From Isoetes taiwanensis (Eukaryota > Streptophyta > Lycopodiopsida > Isoetales > Isoetaceae), in assembly GCA_021234155.1 (NCBI GenBank), contig JAJEKV010000423.1:1-64000 (forward strand): a stretch of 64,000 nucleotides of DNA, written 5' to 3'. Below, piece after piece: positions 45,996 through 58,900 of the stretch; positions within the stretch are counted from its first letter, which is position 1, and every line of letters starts with the position of its first letter. Below the pieces are notes generated by a model, which was not told where the DNA came from, ran no database searches, and saw only the letters and a program-made list of their open reading frames with translations. The translations under genes and the position numbers were made by a program.

Positions 45996-48900
45996 ATGAA
46001 GATTCTTAGTTGGAATCTAAGAGGTATTAAAGGACCTTTGAAAAGAAGGAGGACCATTGCTCAAATTAGACAGTATGATGCTGACATTATAATGCTTCAG
46101 GAGCTCAAACTCCCTAAGTTTGAAGCTTCTAATTTGGGAGACTGGATTTACCCAGGCTCCTCATCAATCTGGATTGAAGCTAATGGTACTAGAGGTGGAA
46201 TGGCCATCATTTGGAAAAACCTGCATCATGTCTCCTTCTGCAATAGTTTCTCTAAAATGTGGCAGTCTGTCACTTTCTCTGTGAACAACACTTCTTTTGG
46301 AGTCATAAATGTGTATGTCTCCACCTGTCCAAAGGAGAGAGAAAATCTTTGGCCCAATATTAGTTCCTGGATCACTCAAAATTCCTCTGTTGACTGGATT
46401 CTAGCAGGAGACTTTAATAATACCCCTACTTGGGATATGAAATTGGGAAATAAAATCAATATGTCTGTGGCAGAAAGGGAGAGATGGAATAATCTTATCT
46501 CTGATTCATCTCTCATTCACATTCCTTCTTCTACTTCTGTTTATACTTGGTCTAATAAGCAAAAAAATCTTGACAGAGTGTTCTGTGCCTTGGATAGATT
46601 TTATGTCTCAAATCCAAATTCTGATTTTTGGGATAATTGCTATGTCATAAGTGATGAAGGCACTTCAATCTCGGACCATCAGCCCCAATTTCTCTGTACC
46701 AAGCATTTGCTTAATCCCCCAAGGGAGAGAAATATCCCCTTCAAATTTAATTGTTCTCTCCTTCAAAACAACTCTTTTCATGAAGAGTTCTCTGATTTCT
46801 ACAGGTCCCTTGACTCTATGCTTCCTAATACTTCCATGAAAAATTTCTATTCCAAAATAAAAAAGGCTAAAGAGTGGATAAAGGTTTGGGCAAAAAACAA
46901 AAATAAGACCAAAATTCAAGAAAAAAGAAAATCTTCTCCATAAGATGAAAGATGTGAGATCCCTGCTGCAAATTGACCCTTATAATTCTAGTCTTCACAT
47001 AGCAGAGGAATTAATTGAGAGGCATCTTAAATCCATAGAGGAAAAGGAGGCTAGATTCTCTGCTATAAAATGTAAAATCAAATACAATAGTGAGATTGAC
47101 CATGGGAGCTCTAAATTTTTCTTCCGAGTTGCAAAGTCCAGACTTCTCAAGAACTCTATAAGTCATGTAATTAATGACTCTGGCACTACCCTCAGTTCGA
47201 ATCATGAGATCAAGAAGTATTTTTATGACAGTTACTCTTTCCTTTTCAGGGGCAATGATCTCACTGCCACTAATATTATTAACAGGGATAAATTTCTGGC
47301 TAGGTTGGACTCCATTCTTCCAAATACTATTGATTCTATGGATATCTCTCTAACTGTAGCTCCTGGGGAGGAGGAAATTCTTAAAACCCTTTTGAGCTTC
47401 TCCAAGAACAAATCTCCTGGTCCTGATGGTTTCCCCCCAGAATTCTATTCTCAATTTTGGGACATTATGAAATCTGATATTATTGGCTTTGTGCATGGAT
47501 TTTGGAATTCTGAGCATTTGCACTCCTCCATTTCTGCTGGTTTCATTACTCTTGTGCCAAAGGTGGATAATCCTACTTCCTTCAATGAATGGAGACCAAT
47601 CTCTCTCACCAATTCTTCTTACAAACTCTGTGCCAAAATTATTGCAAGAAGAATCCAGGTTTTTCTCCAGAAAAATATAAGTATCAACCAATCTGCATTT
47701 CTTCCAAACAGATTTATCCTAGATAATTATATTAGTGCTATGGAAGGCTTGCATTGGAATAGGATCTCCCATCAATCTTGCATTCTGCTCAAATTAGATT
47801 TCAAGAGAGCTTTTGATACTGTCAGTTGGGATTTCATTGACATTGCTCTCAAAAAAATGGGTTTTCACACCAAGCTCATATCTCTTATTCATGATCTAAA
47901 GTCTATGTCCAACTCTGCTGTCCTGATCAATGGATCTCCTTCAAATTTCTTCCCCTTGGCAAGAGGTGTTAGACAGGGTTGCCCATTGGCCCCTTACCTT
48001 TTTCTCATTATTGCTGAAATGCTCAAGAGATGTGTTCTTCATATGCAAAATTGCGGGACATTAGCTGGTTTATCTCTTCCCAATAACTTGGATATGCTTA
48101 CAATTTCTCAGTATGCTGATGACACTTTTGTATTCTTGGATTCCAATCCCAATAATATCAATACCTTTCTAGATCTTCTCAAGGAGTTCTCTGCAGCATC
48201 AGGTGCATCTCAATATTGATAAAAGTAAGATCATAGGTGATGTCACTCAGTCTTATATTTGTGATATTCAAGTTCTGAATCCTAATCAAGCTTCCAAATT
48301 ATTAGGTATGCCTCTCTCTCTAAGTCCAAACTTAAAGGGCCTTTGGGATCCTATCCTGCAAAAAATCAAAAGGAAACTGAATAATTATAGGAATTGCCTA
48401 TCTTTTGCAGGGAGGACAATCATTGCAAACTCAGTTTTAGCTTCCTCTCATGTATACTTTTCTTCTGCTCTAATTGCTCCTAAATCAATTTACTCTGAGC
48501 TGGAAAAGGTTATTAGAAATTTCATCTGGAATGGTTCACATTTGGTTAATTGGAATTCTGTCTCCAGGCCTAAAATTTTGGGGGGTCTTGGCTGTAAAAA
48601 TCTTCATCTTCAGGCTTGTTCTCTGGCAGGGAAATATATTTGGAGAACTATCATGGGAAATAATTCTGCTGCATCTCAGTTCATCGAGTACTGGCTTAAT
48701 TGCTCCTACCCTACTGGACATTCCTCTATTAAGCATTGCCTTCCTCAATCTGCTTTTGTGGACATTCACCCTGCTCCTAATACTTCTCCTCTGATGAGAA
48801 ATCTAATAATGGCCTGGAATAAAATTCATCCTGTGCTTCTGAGAGATAATGTTCTTCAAGCCACTATGAACACTGATCTTTTTTGGTCACCAATCTTCTT

Positions 48901-49819
48901 TGATCAGTTTTCTAATACAATGGCCATTAAGCATCCTAAGATTTACAGAAAATGGTCTAACAAAGGGATCACTGCTATAAAAGATCTTTACAGAGGTAAT
49001 AATACCTTCATAACTTGGACTTTTCTGAAGACTGTTCTAAGGGGTACCTCTAGTGATAAGAAGCTTTTTTTGCATTTTAAGAATATCTTGTCTTCATTCA
49101 ATAATTTTGGTGACTACAGTACATCTCTTGGTTGCTCTATAAATGGAAAACATGCTTACAGGGTCAAAGAAATTTATACCTTGATTAATGTGACTGATAC
49201 TCCACTAAAGGCTTTGCAGAAATGGTCATTAGATCAAGCTCAAGTTCAGTCTCTTTTTGAAAATGTTTGGAAGTCATTCTGTACTCCTAAAATTTGCTTC
49301 TTCATTTGGTTGATTGCCCATAAAAGTCTGACAAACTTGGTTTCTCTATCTAGAAGATGCAATGTAATTCCATTATGTAACTCTGGATGTCTTCAGGAAG
49401 AGGATCTACAGCATATTTTCCTTTGTCCCAAGCTGAGACCCTTCTGGACTTGGTTCCTAAATAAGCTTGGCTCATTTTTGAAAAATACAAATTTCAGTAA
49501 TATTATTCAATTCCTTCAACAAGGTGACATCTTTGCAAATACTCTTGTGCACACTGCCTTGTGGAATATTTGGAAATCCAGAAATAGGGTTCTCTATGCA
49601 TCTAAACCTCTCTCCATTTTCTGGATCAAAATGCACTTCCAATTAGATATTGAAGCCATTGCAACGTGCCACAAAAGAAAATCTGGTGACAGTTATAATA
49701 CTTGCTGGAATTCTATTGGGCTATTCAGGGGCCATTTTGATTTGTTTGTATCCTCTCTCAATGTTATTGATTCTAATGCTCCATATTCTGACTGTGACAG
49801 AATACTTAATATTTCTTAA
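45996..49819 (+). pseudogene. LINE ORF2 (endonuclease, RT, zf-RVT), two indels
   Basis: Frame 1 (45996-46940): MKILSWNLRGIKGPLKRR, IIMLQELKLPKF, DWILAGDFNNTPTWDMK, ALDRFYVSN and SISDHQPQF, a complete EEP endonuclease. Frame 2 (to 48219): NKSPGPDGFPPEFYSQFW, EWRPISLTNSSYK, LLKLDFKRAFDTVSW, VRQGCPLAPYLFLIIAEML and QYADDTFVF, a complete L1-type RT. Frame 3 (48203-49819): KLLGMPLSLSPNLKGLW, NFIWNGSHLVNW, and CNSGCLQEEDLQHIFLCP (zf-RVT). The first shift lies in an A-run near 46930. The second is a loss of about two bases near 48205, in SGLHLN judged by the family pattern. Otherwise the protein is well preserved. Confidence 0.9.
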
Positions 49820-50276
49820 AGGTGAAGGTGCCACAAAGCTGGACACAGATGTCGACAGTTATGAGCTAGCCATGTATCAGAGTCAACAAGTTGGGAAGAA
49901 ATTAACATTGAAGCAACTATGTGATCTGACAGATGATTTTTTGAATGAGGTTGAAAGTGCTAGAACAAGAGAAGCAGTATGGGCAGAAATATATACTCGA
50001 GAGTTTATGCAGATGCACATCTTGTTTGAATTCTTATTCAATACTCATTTCAGTATGACAGAAACTCAGTTGAGCAGGTACAGGGAAATGTACTACAGCC
50101 ACAAACTATTGACAGACTTGTATGGTACACTTCTTCTTCTGATGGGGAGGGAAAGTTTGACAAAGCTACTGGTGCAAAATGATAAAGGACAAGGCAGTTA
50201 CATCCTGGGTTCTACAGCAGAGTTTTACCAGCACTACAATGAATGGTTTAACAACAACCTTGGCAGCCAAATCTGA
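49820..50276 (+). other. Foreign-looking reading frame in the LINE 3' UTR
   Basis: After the ORF2 stop an open stretch of about 150 codons reads GATKLDTDVDSYELAMYQSQ, LKQLCDLTDDFLNEVESA, EIYTREFMQMHILFEFLF and ILGSTAEFYQHYNEWFNNNL, then a stop. It is in a different frame from ORF2, looks helical and protein-like, and matches no LINE domain I know. The other LINE has only 210 bp here. After it, 50380-50408 resembles a 3' splice site (TTTGCTTTTACAG). It may be a captured host gene segment. Confidence 0.45.
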
Positions 50277-50692
50277 ACCTCTGATTCCTCACTACAGCCT
50301 TCCATTTCATTTCACATATCCTATCATTCCTATCATCCAAGTTCATCTCTATGATTTCCAGAAAACAGCTCTTGTGAAATCATGGTTGGTTTTTGTTTGC
50401 TTTTACAGGAAATTAAGAGCAGGAACTTGAAGACTTTTTACTGCAAACGACACCCCAAGGAGTAGAACTACACTCAAGTTCTCTAAGTTCACTATTGGAT
50501 TATATTACTTTACTTATCTACTGCTACCTCTATTTGCATATTATTTTTACGACTTCTACTTGATGCTCATAAAGAGTATCAATTTTCTCCAATTGTCATA
50601 CCTGTTAGGTGGACAAAAGGATTGTATGGCTTTATCTAATTAATGGAAAAATCTACCCTTACTCTCAAAAAAAAAAAAAAAAAAAAAAAAAA

Positions 50693-53600
50693 TCCATGAT
50701 CATTTCATGTAGGTGTTCTGTCAAATAGTACATGTCACCACCTTTGTGGATCAACTCAAAATTGCATGCTGTGACCAAGTGGCTGTATACATTGGCATCT
50801 GGTTTTCTTCTTAACAACTCGAACATCCCATTGCCAAGATTTTCATACCAAGTACCTGTTAAGACAACTTCCTTTCTGGCAAAATGTTGGCCCCAAGGAT
50901 CCTTAAATGCTTTCTCCACTACATGTTTACTGTTCGTGCATCTAAGCAAGTAAAAATCAACATTTTCTTTGTTTCCAATTTCTGCAACTACAGCAAAATT
51001 ATCGCCAATATCAATAATATCAGACTTCCAATCTGCGTCACCCTAAAAAACAGGGCCATCCACCAATTCTGCTAAATCTAGCACACCAGGATTGAGCTCA
51101 GAGTACCGCCATGTCCCAATTCGAGACCTATTCATGCAACTGTTATACTTTCCCTTCCAACAAGCATGACAAAAGCAAGAAAAATTCATGTGGGCAACTT
51201 GGGTAGGGTCTAATCTCTGCACTGGTCGAATGCCATGAAACTTGCTGGAGCCTTTTAAGGTTTCGCAGTCAAATCTCGGACTCCTATCCACCTCGTCCAA
51301 TTTTATTTCCCAAAAGAATCTGCAGTAGCATAGTCGATGTCTTACATAATTTCTCAACACAAATGCTCATACTATTGTTCAAAAGAAATGTTTAAACTTT
51401 GATTGAATGAATATACCTGAATGTGGACTTGTTTTCTAGATGCTGGCAATTACTAAAGTGTTGCTTCAGAAAGACTACAGCATCATGAGCATTTCGCAAT
51501 GGCACAAAATAGCTTTTGAACATTTCAAATGTCATTGCCCGCTTTATCACAGCACCTGCTCCATCATGTTCTCCTGTAGAGGAAAAAAATAACAATTAGT
51601 AGTTCTAGTGGCAAGATCTTGCTCTATTGTAGCAAACATATGCCCTTATATTTAAGCAAAACCTCTAGCTGCAGACCACCATGCCTGCAAACCATACATG
51701 CATGACCTATTACCTAAGCCTGTCTACACGTGCATGTGCAACAATCAATATCTAATTCCTCCATCCCTGCCCATGCAACCACTGCCTTTAATAACCATAA
51801 CTTGCAGAAAAAAAACAGAAGTAAGAAATATTAAATGAGCAAATACCTTTTCCATTATATGAACCAAAATAGTTCCACTTTATCGGAACACCTGTTGCTT
51901 GGAAAGACCTACCAAGATAAAAGAATTGCCTAGCACCTTTGAACTGACTGGAGCAGCCGTCAGACCAAATGATGTGCTCGTTTATGTGTGCACCTTCCTG
52001 CTCAAGGAATTTAGCATGCTTGTCTAGACAGTGCTGCACAAACAATACATCATGTTCTCGATCGTCACTAATATAAAAATGTGTTTCTTTTATTATCTTT
52101 CTTTCCGATTCATTCACGGGACTAGCATCAACTCTAGGAGCATGTCTGTAGGTGATGTGGACCAATATACTGCATTGGTCGTGTCAATGCAAGCTCTGAA
52201 TCTCTTGTTGAATCTTAAAGGTGTAGTTCTCAGCGAAGTCGATCACTGAGACTACTGTACCTTCCGGAAATGTGGCAAGACAATTCCTAAATTGTTGTGC
52301 TTGCCATTTGGCCTCGTAGTTATGAGGTATAAAGTTTTTCAAAATAATTTCGGCCTGCTGCAGCACAACTGCAGTGCTAGTGGTCTTGTATGCAAGTTTG
52401 ACCACAGGTTTCTTCCTACTTTTGAAGGCCACCTTATCATCAAAGTGTTCAACTTGGTCATGGACCTGCAGTTTGACAACAGTCAACATAAGCATTTTGC
52501 AGATAGAAGAGCACACAAATGCATCATCGTATCAATGTGTTACTTCTATTTTCAGTCTTATGCATAAACCAACTATAGAATGCATTAGTTTGAAAAGCAA
52601 GTTTCAGACTCATGGAATCATAGCAAGTTTTTCTAGACTGTATTCCATTTCCCACCATAAAGCCAGACTTTAACTATTTAATCCTTCTTGTCAGCCCATC
52701 CTAGACCACTATTTGCAGCCCAAGCAATCACCTTTACATAACTGGCTTCATTAACTTGCTTAACTGTGCAATATCCTAATTCACATCACTGATTGGCTTA
52801 ACTGTATAGTATCAGGCCCTGCATGCACATGGTGAGAGCTTATGCATATGACGGTACATGGAAATCAAGCATGTAAACAACTTATTTTAACCCTTTAGCA
52901 TCATTATAATAGAACACATAAGAAACTTAAAAATTTAGGAGGGTACCTGATCAAATGTTTTCCAATCAATCATATAGTGGTCGTCTTTCTTCTCTTTTGG
53001 ACAAACGGGAAGCTTTGAGGGGCCGCACTTCTTACATTGGAGCAGCAAACATTCATGCTTGTACCATTCCTCAGTTTCAGCCTTAGGACAAGTCAAAGAC
53101 CTCCACAACTCACTAGTAGACATGTAAGTACTCGTCTTAGCTAAGCAAACTGGCCCAGAGCCACATACAATACAATTGCATGTGCAATCTTGACCATGAA
53201 TCCTGGAATCATTCCTCATTTTATTAATTGCTAACCTGATATAATCCACTTTCATGTGATGAACACAACAACAAGTCTCCCAATCTTTTATCTTTCTGAC
53301 AAACTCTGGTTTCAAAGCTACAAATGCCGTCAATGAGATATTAAGCTCAGGATGGCCTGTTTTGAAACGCTGAAAGAAAGCCACCTGCGCAAGGAAAAAT
53401 ATGATCATTACTAGTTCAAAAAGTGCTAACAAAATAATTATCATAATAATAACAGTGGTGTTACCTGCCTGAGTCTCTTCCAAGAAATGCAAAGGATGAA
53501 GCACCTTCTGTTTTCGTGCAATCCTTATTTTTAAAATATCCTTCTTATTGGGCGAAACCCTGGTATTAGCAGTCCAATATTCCACAACAATTTTCCTAAT

Positions 53601-54669
53601 CTCATCCGAAAATCTATCACTTCTAACTCTTCTTGTAAACATAGACCACGGTCCCTCACCTTGTTCAGCAAAGACTCTTCTATTTCTTGCTGCACTCACA
53701 ATGTTTCTGCTCAAATTAAATGTTCTAGATATAGCTGAACAATTAATGTTTGAATCTACCATATAAACCATTGCGGCGGTCCTGGCCCTCAAGACATCAG
53801 TCCTCCTTGCCAATTTATGTGAATTAAATGAGCTCTTCAAATTTTCCACAACTTTTTTGTAATCAGTAATAACATTTTCATTAATAAGATTGAGTGCTTT
53901 AGCAGCATTAGAAGATACCTCAGCTTTGTCTACAGGATGAAGGCCACCGCAGATTTCTGCTACTGCTTTCTTGATAGAATCAGCCAGTTTTTTGGACAAT
54001 TGTTGCTTCGAATGCTTACCTTTGCTGGGAAATGATTTTCTTTGTTAGCATTTGCAAGATCCCTCTTCTTTTGTCTCAAAATTCGCTTCCTTTCGGCTTC
54101 AAGGCACCTTCTTTCAGCATCACAATTGCAATTGCTATTGCATTTTGCAGTTTCATTGAATAAACCAGATTGGCCTACATCACCAAATTCATGATCATGT
54201 TCATCACCAAAAGCTTCACTATTTTTAGGGCACATTTCGTTGGAAGAAGGTCTAGATTAGAATTTGCTTTCTCATGAAGAATCGATTGTGCCAAATTGGA
54301 GCAAATACCACTAAATTCAGCAGCTACGTGTTCGTAATGGTGAAGATTGGAGAGCAACTCATTACAATTCATTACTGAACCAGTTCTAGCAATAGATTCG
54401 GAGAAACATCGTTCCCAATCCATTGCTCTCCACTGCCTTGAAGTAAGACCTATAATCAAAAGGAAATGGTTCATCCCAATTTTTCCCGCTGAATGCAACC
54501 GATTCCCATAGGATTGATGACATGGCTGCAAAAATTGCCATTCCAGAAGCTCCAAACCGCTCCAAATCGTTCTTGCTATTCTTTTCCCGCTACAGAGAGA
54601 GAGGAGGACGAAAAAACATTGAAGGGGAGTGAAGGGCGACGAGTGATGGGCATGAAGTTCTTCCAGCAC
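50693..54669 (-). pseudogene. Multi-exon DDE-type transposase gene, broken
   Basis: Exon blocks on the minus strand: 54669-52947, 52465-51847, 51573-51417 and 51319-50693, joined by GT-AG sites with matching phases. The N-terminal part is Lys-rich with a helix-turn-helix-like stretch (CSAISRTFNLSRNIVSAARN). A Cys/His-rich zinc region follows (CCCVHHMKVDYIRLAINKMR, CTCNCIVCGSGPVC, LQCKKCGPSKLPVCP). The catalytic part has VVSVIDFAENYTF (first Asp), HIIWSDGCSSQFKG (second Asp), WNYFGSYNGKG and EHDGAGAVIKRA (likely third acidic site). The C-terminus has FKDPWGQHFARKEVVLTGTW. Lesions: at least two frameshifts in the first block (near 54245 and 54015), TGA at 52184-52186 where Trp is expected, TAG at 51043-51045, and a LINE in the last exon. 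The superfamily is not named; related proteins occur in plants and animals as far as I recall. Confidence 0.75.
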
Positions 54670-55952
54670 ATTTCCAGCACGTATGTCCAGGACGTGCTAA
54701 TATGCTAGGGTCTAGCATTTTTGGACCCAAAGGCACTGTATTACATTTCATCTGGATTTTTTGGATTCACAACTTATGAAACCGGGAAACCTGATTTTTG
54801 CTGAAAACATCGGGATAAAACCCACCTCCAGAATCAAGAAAATAAAGGAAGGCAACAGTTCCACTCGGGTTATCAGTTCATAGAATTGGAATGACAAAGT
54901 TTGTTATACTTGGCCCTATTTCGTCTGGACCTAGAGATGTGAACCATAATGCTTTCTGACCCTCATGATTTGCTAGCTAATACCATCAATTTGTAATAGA
55001 GAGAGAGAGAGAGATGTAAATTACTATGACAATGCTTATTCTGAATAGCTGACCAGAAGTTTTCTAAACAGAACATATTTATCCTGCAAGCAATGTAATG
55101 TACAAGAAAATGTTATAGAGAAACCAGTGGTATCTTTACAATGTTATTCTAGGACTAAGTGCCGCTTGTTAGCATCAACGTGCAGCTCTGTTGCTTGCAG
55201 GCCAAATGTAAAAAGTCTTGTTGTTCAAAGTGTTCAACAACATAAACATGCATTCAGGGCATCTTTCGAACCCAAGCATTTCCGATAGCTGGACATTCAG
55301 CTCCAACCCCAGTGCGGATTGTCAGGTTGAGGTTGAGTTCCTGGTTCGTGTCTAGATAATTAAGACTCGTACATTGCTAATGTCAGCATACATCCATTTG
55401 ATTTGAGTTTTCAATGGTTTGATTTTTCCTGTCTGTCATTTTTGTTTTGGCTTTGTCGAAGCTCTTGGTTGGAGTTTTTTGAAGGAATGTCCACTTGGCA
55501 GTAGTGCTGGACGATGGCATATGCATACCAGATTTGTTGGGTGAAGCAGAGATTGTAGATTTATAAGCAGGATTTGACAGATTCTGGCATGTCATTTCAG
55601 GAAACAAGCATATTTGGTCCTTTTTGTCTATTATTTCAGGAAGCAGGCACAAAGAGTCCAAGCTCCCATATACAAGCAATTATTCTCGAGACCAAAACTT
55701 TCCAGCAAAGGCTTCTTTGCCTCAAGAACTAAGATGCATGCTTCAGCAAAGGTCATAAGTCGTATTTAATTAAAGTGGGACAAATCTTGAATTTTGGGAC
55801 TCGGACTGAAAATGGGACTCACACACCAAAAAGGAAATTTCGGAATTGATTGCTTGAATAGAATTACACATGACACACAAAGAATTGGGTTACTTGTTTT
55901 CCTCATAAATTTTACAAACCACTAGTTGAGAAAGTTTTCAGACTTCTCAATA
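54670..55952. other. Non-coding DNA
   Basis: Contains a (GA)n run at about 54999-55013. A 98-codon minus frame at 55383-55679 is not recognised and lacks coding signals that I trust. Confidence 0.4.
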
Positions 55953-58900
55953 TTATCTACCCTCCCTTCTTGGGATCTTGTGTGTGTTGTCCTTCGCAAT
56001 GTGAGAACTTGGATATGACCATACCACACACTCCACCAATTCCCTCCTTTGAGGGTCAGCATAATTTGCCCTCCACTTCTTCTCCCAGCAGTCAGTGTAT
56101 TGCTCCTTCAAGTTGCCCTTCTTGTGTCTCCCAATGGGCTCCCAATATTGAATTTGGAATCCCGGACGCAACTCCTCTCCATCAGGCATAGTGGTGGTTA
56201 CATCAGAGAGTGCCACCCCTAACCATATTGGGGTAAAAGCATGTTAGGGTGTACCACTTTTGGAACCTGCAAAAGTACATACACTAGGTACTTCAGAACT
56301 GGGTACTTTCTCATCTTTCTTTTCATTAAAACTAGTACAAAAGTCCAAAATAAAAGTCAAGGACGTGTTAATATTTAAAGGTAAGATAAATATAATGCTA
56401 TCTAAGCCCAAAATATATATAAAAGTTCTAAAATGTACCTTTTATTGACATATTACACAGGTACCCAGTACCCAGTCCTGGGTATCTTTTTAGGTACTTT
56501 TTTAGTCACTAAATAATACTTTTTAAGGGACACCCTAACATGCTTTCACCCATTGGACAGTCCTCATCATCAGGCCTTACTAGCACAAAGTATCCTTCCT
56601 TGATGTCCTCAAAGGGATCCCACTCAGGAAGATCAAACCACTTCGGCTTTGAGGCCTTACTTCCCACAAACCACTTGGAACCCTTGTTGGGACCCAGGTG
56701 AGCATTCTTAGACGTGCTTGCACCTTGAGAACCCTCCCATCTTGACTCTGGCAAGAACCCGTCTCTTAGCTCCCTCCCACATGGCTGTTCAGTTTCTAAG
56801 CATGTCACAACTTTCTCCCAGTACTTGATTAGGGAGTCCATTTGATTTTTCTTAAGAGTGGAGGTGTGCTTTCCATTTCGAACATCATCCCAGTGCGTTA
56901 TGTAATCCTTGATGCCCTTCACTAGTTGGCTAGAGTCTTTGACTGTCTTGAAGGGAGGTAGTGGTTTTGGCTGCCCTTTAGGAATGAGAACTTCACCGGC
57001 AGACACCCCTTTGCCACAACTTCGATACCTTGTACAGGCATCCACAACTTGTCACCTGGTCTCCACTTATATTGCATGATTGGTATTCCATCCCTAACCC
57101 AAAACTTGAACTGAAGTGGCTTTGTGTGTCCTGTCAACTGGTCCTTACCATCTAGCAAGTATCCCTCTACAAATGATTTCCAATCTGCAACCTCATCCAT
57201 CAAGAAAGCCATTGGGTTGGGGTCAATGCAGCTCTCAAACACATCCATTAGTTCAGGGAGAGTGGTCACGTTTTCTCTCTTGAGCTTGGTGGAGAAAGTT
57301 CCAAAGAATCCATCTATATCATCATGCGTATGCCCAACCATCATGAATCCCACTTTGACAACTTTGAATACTCCAACTGCTGTCAAGTATGACATTGCCC
57401 CAAACATCCATCTATTCTTGTTTTTCTTTCCAGCGGTTGTCCAACTGAACACATAGCTCCTCAAGGCGGTGATTTCTCAAGTAAGGGGAAATCATCCCAA
57501 GTCCTCCTTGATTCACTAGACACCTTGGATGTGAGGTTTTTATCGCCTTTGGTAACAAAGCGGTTGATCATCCATCAAAGCCTCAAAATGGGTCTTTGAA
57601 GGGGAATACCTCCTCCCTTCTATCGATCCTTTCTCTAGTGTTCTCGGGCACTTGAAAATAGAGCTCACATGGAAGTTTGGATCATCTCTCCATAGATCAA
57701 GCACAAAATGACCATATGTTTCGGTTCCATGACCATGTGTTAATACACCCGCCGGACTTACTTTCATCAAAAAGCGTTTTGACAACGCTTGGGTAAAGGA
57801 TCTAGCTTTGGCAAGAAAGTCTTGTGTTGGTCCATCTTATCATGAATTATACACAAAAATTTGTCCGGTTGCATCTCGAGAAAATGTTCTCCACTTTGCC
57901 AATACAACTGTCTACATGATATTTGGTCCCTTTGGTGATCTCGCAAATTGCTCCCTAATTGCCATTCTTTCTTTCTCTATTGCAGTTGATGCAAGTGTAT
58001 CCTTGAGTTGAATGCAAGTGTTGCACTTTGAGAATGGCATGTGTTGTAGGACACTCCGCGTCGAGAAGTGAGTGCTCCATAACTTGCTGAAATGTGATTG
58101 AGAAAGAGGCCTACCTCCGGTAGTTTCGGGATGGAGTTGACCTCCTTAAGGCACTCCTTTTGGATATAGTGTTGTGGCAACACTCTTTGCACCACTCGCA
58201 CACCGTGCTTTCGTTCACCTTCGACTTGTGGGGCATAGATTGAGACATGTATCTCACAAAGCTCGAAGACTGCAATGGCCTTGAGAGTATTTGCTCTAGG
58301 TTTCAAAGTGAGTGCATTACCATGTTGGAACAAAGCGTGCCCTTTTCTAACCTGCTCCCAGTATCTGTAAAATGAAGACTTGCTCACCCCAAGAATCCAT
58401 CTCAATACTCTCATACATACCTTCATGCCCCTCAATTGATATAGTAGCCTTCCTGTATTTTCATCATAGCTGGAATTTCTACACAAGGAGTAAATGAAAT
58501 TAATCCTATCTTTTTGAAGCTGTCCAATGTATTGGGACCTTATCTGCACGAGGTCATCCACATTTTGTCTTGCCTTTGTGCAATCTAGGTTGCAACACTT
58601 TTGACCCCTAATTGCCTCTAGGTTTTCTTTGGTTGGTGCCATACTTTCCACCCTTTCTAAATATTTGTTACTTCTAGGCCTCTTGGGCACCCTTGGCTGC
58701 CTTTTATGAAAAACATAGCGTCTCTTCCTTGTGATCAAAGGATGCTCATCGACCACCAAATCTTCCACATGGTCTTGGGTGGGCCTTGGGGTGTGTAGTT
58801 CAGTAGGGCATTCTAGAGTATCACCATTCTTGTGTGTAATATATCTAATTGGCCATCTCAACTGAGCTTGGGACTCCAGCAGCCCTGAGCACACAATGCA

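Larger units (their letters stand above)
42733..50692 (+). mobile_element. 8.0-kb L1-type LINE inserted in the transposase gene
   Basis: Flanked by TCCATGATC at 42724-42732 and 50693-50701, with a 26-base A tail (50667-50692). It has a full 5' UTR, an intact 809-codon ORF1, ORF2 broken by only two small indels, and a long 3' UTR containing a foreign-looking frame. It is oriented opposite to the host gene. The perfect duplication, long A tail and few lesions make it younger than the LINE at 30.5-39.3 kb. Confidence 0.9.

Noticed and set aside
55383-55679. 98-codon minus-strand frame
   Set aside because: No domain, splice or start context; low-complexity composition.
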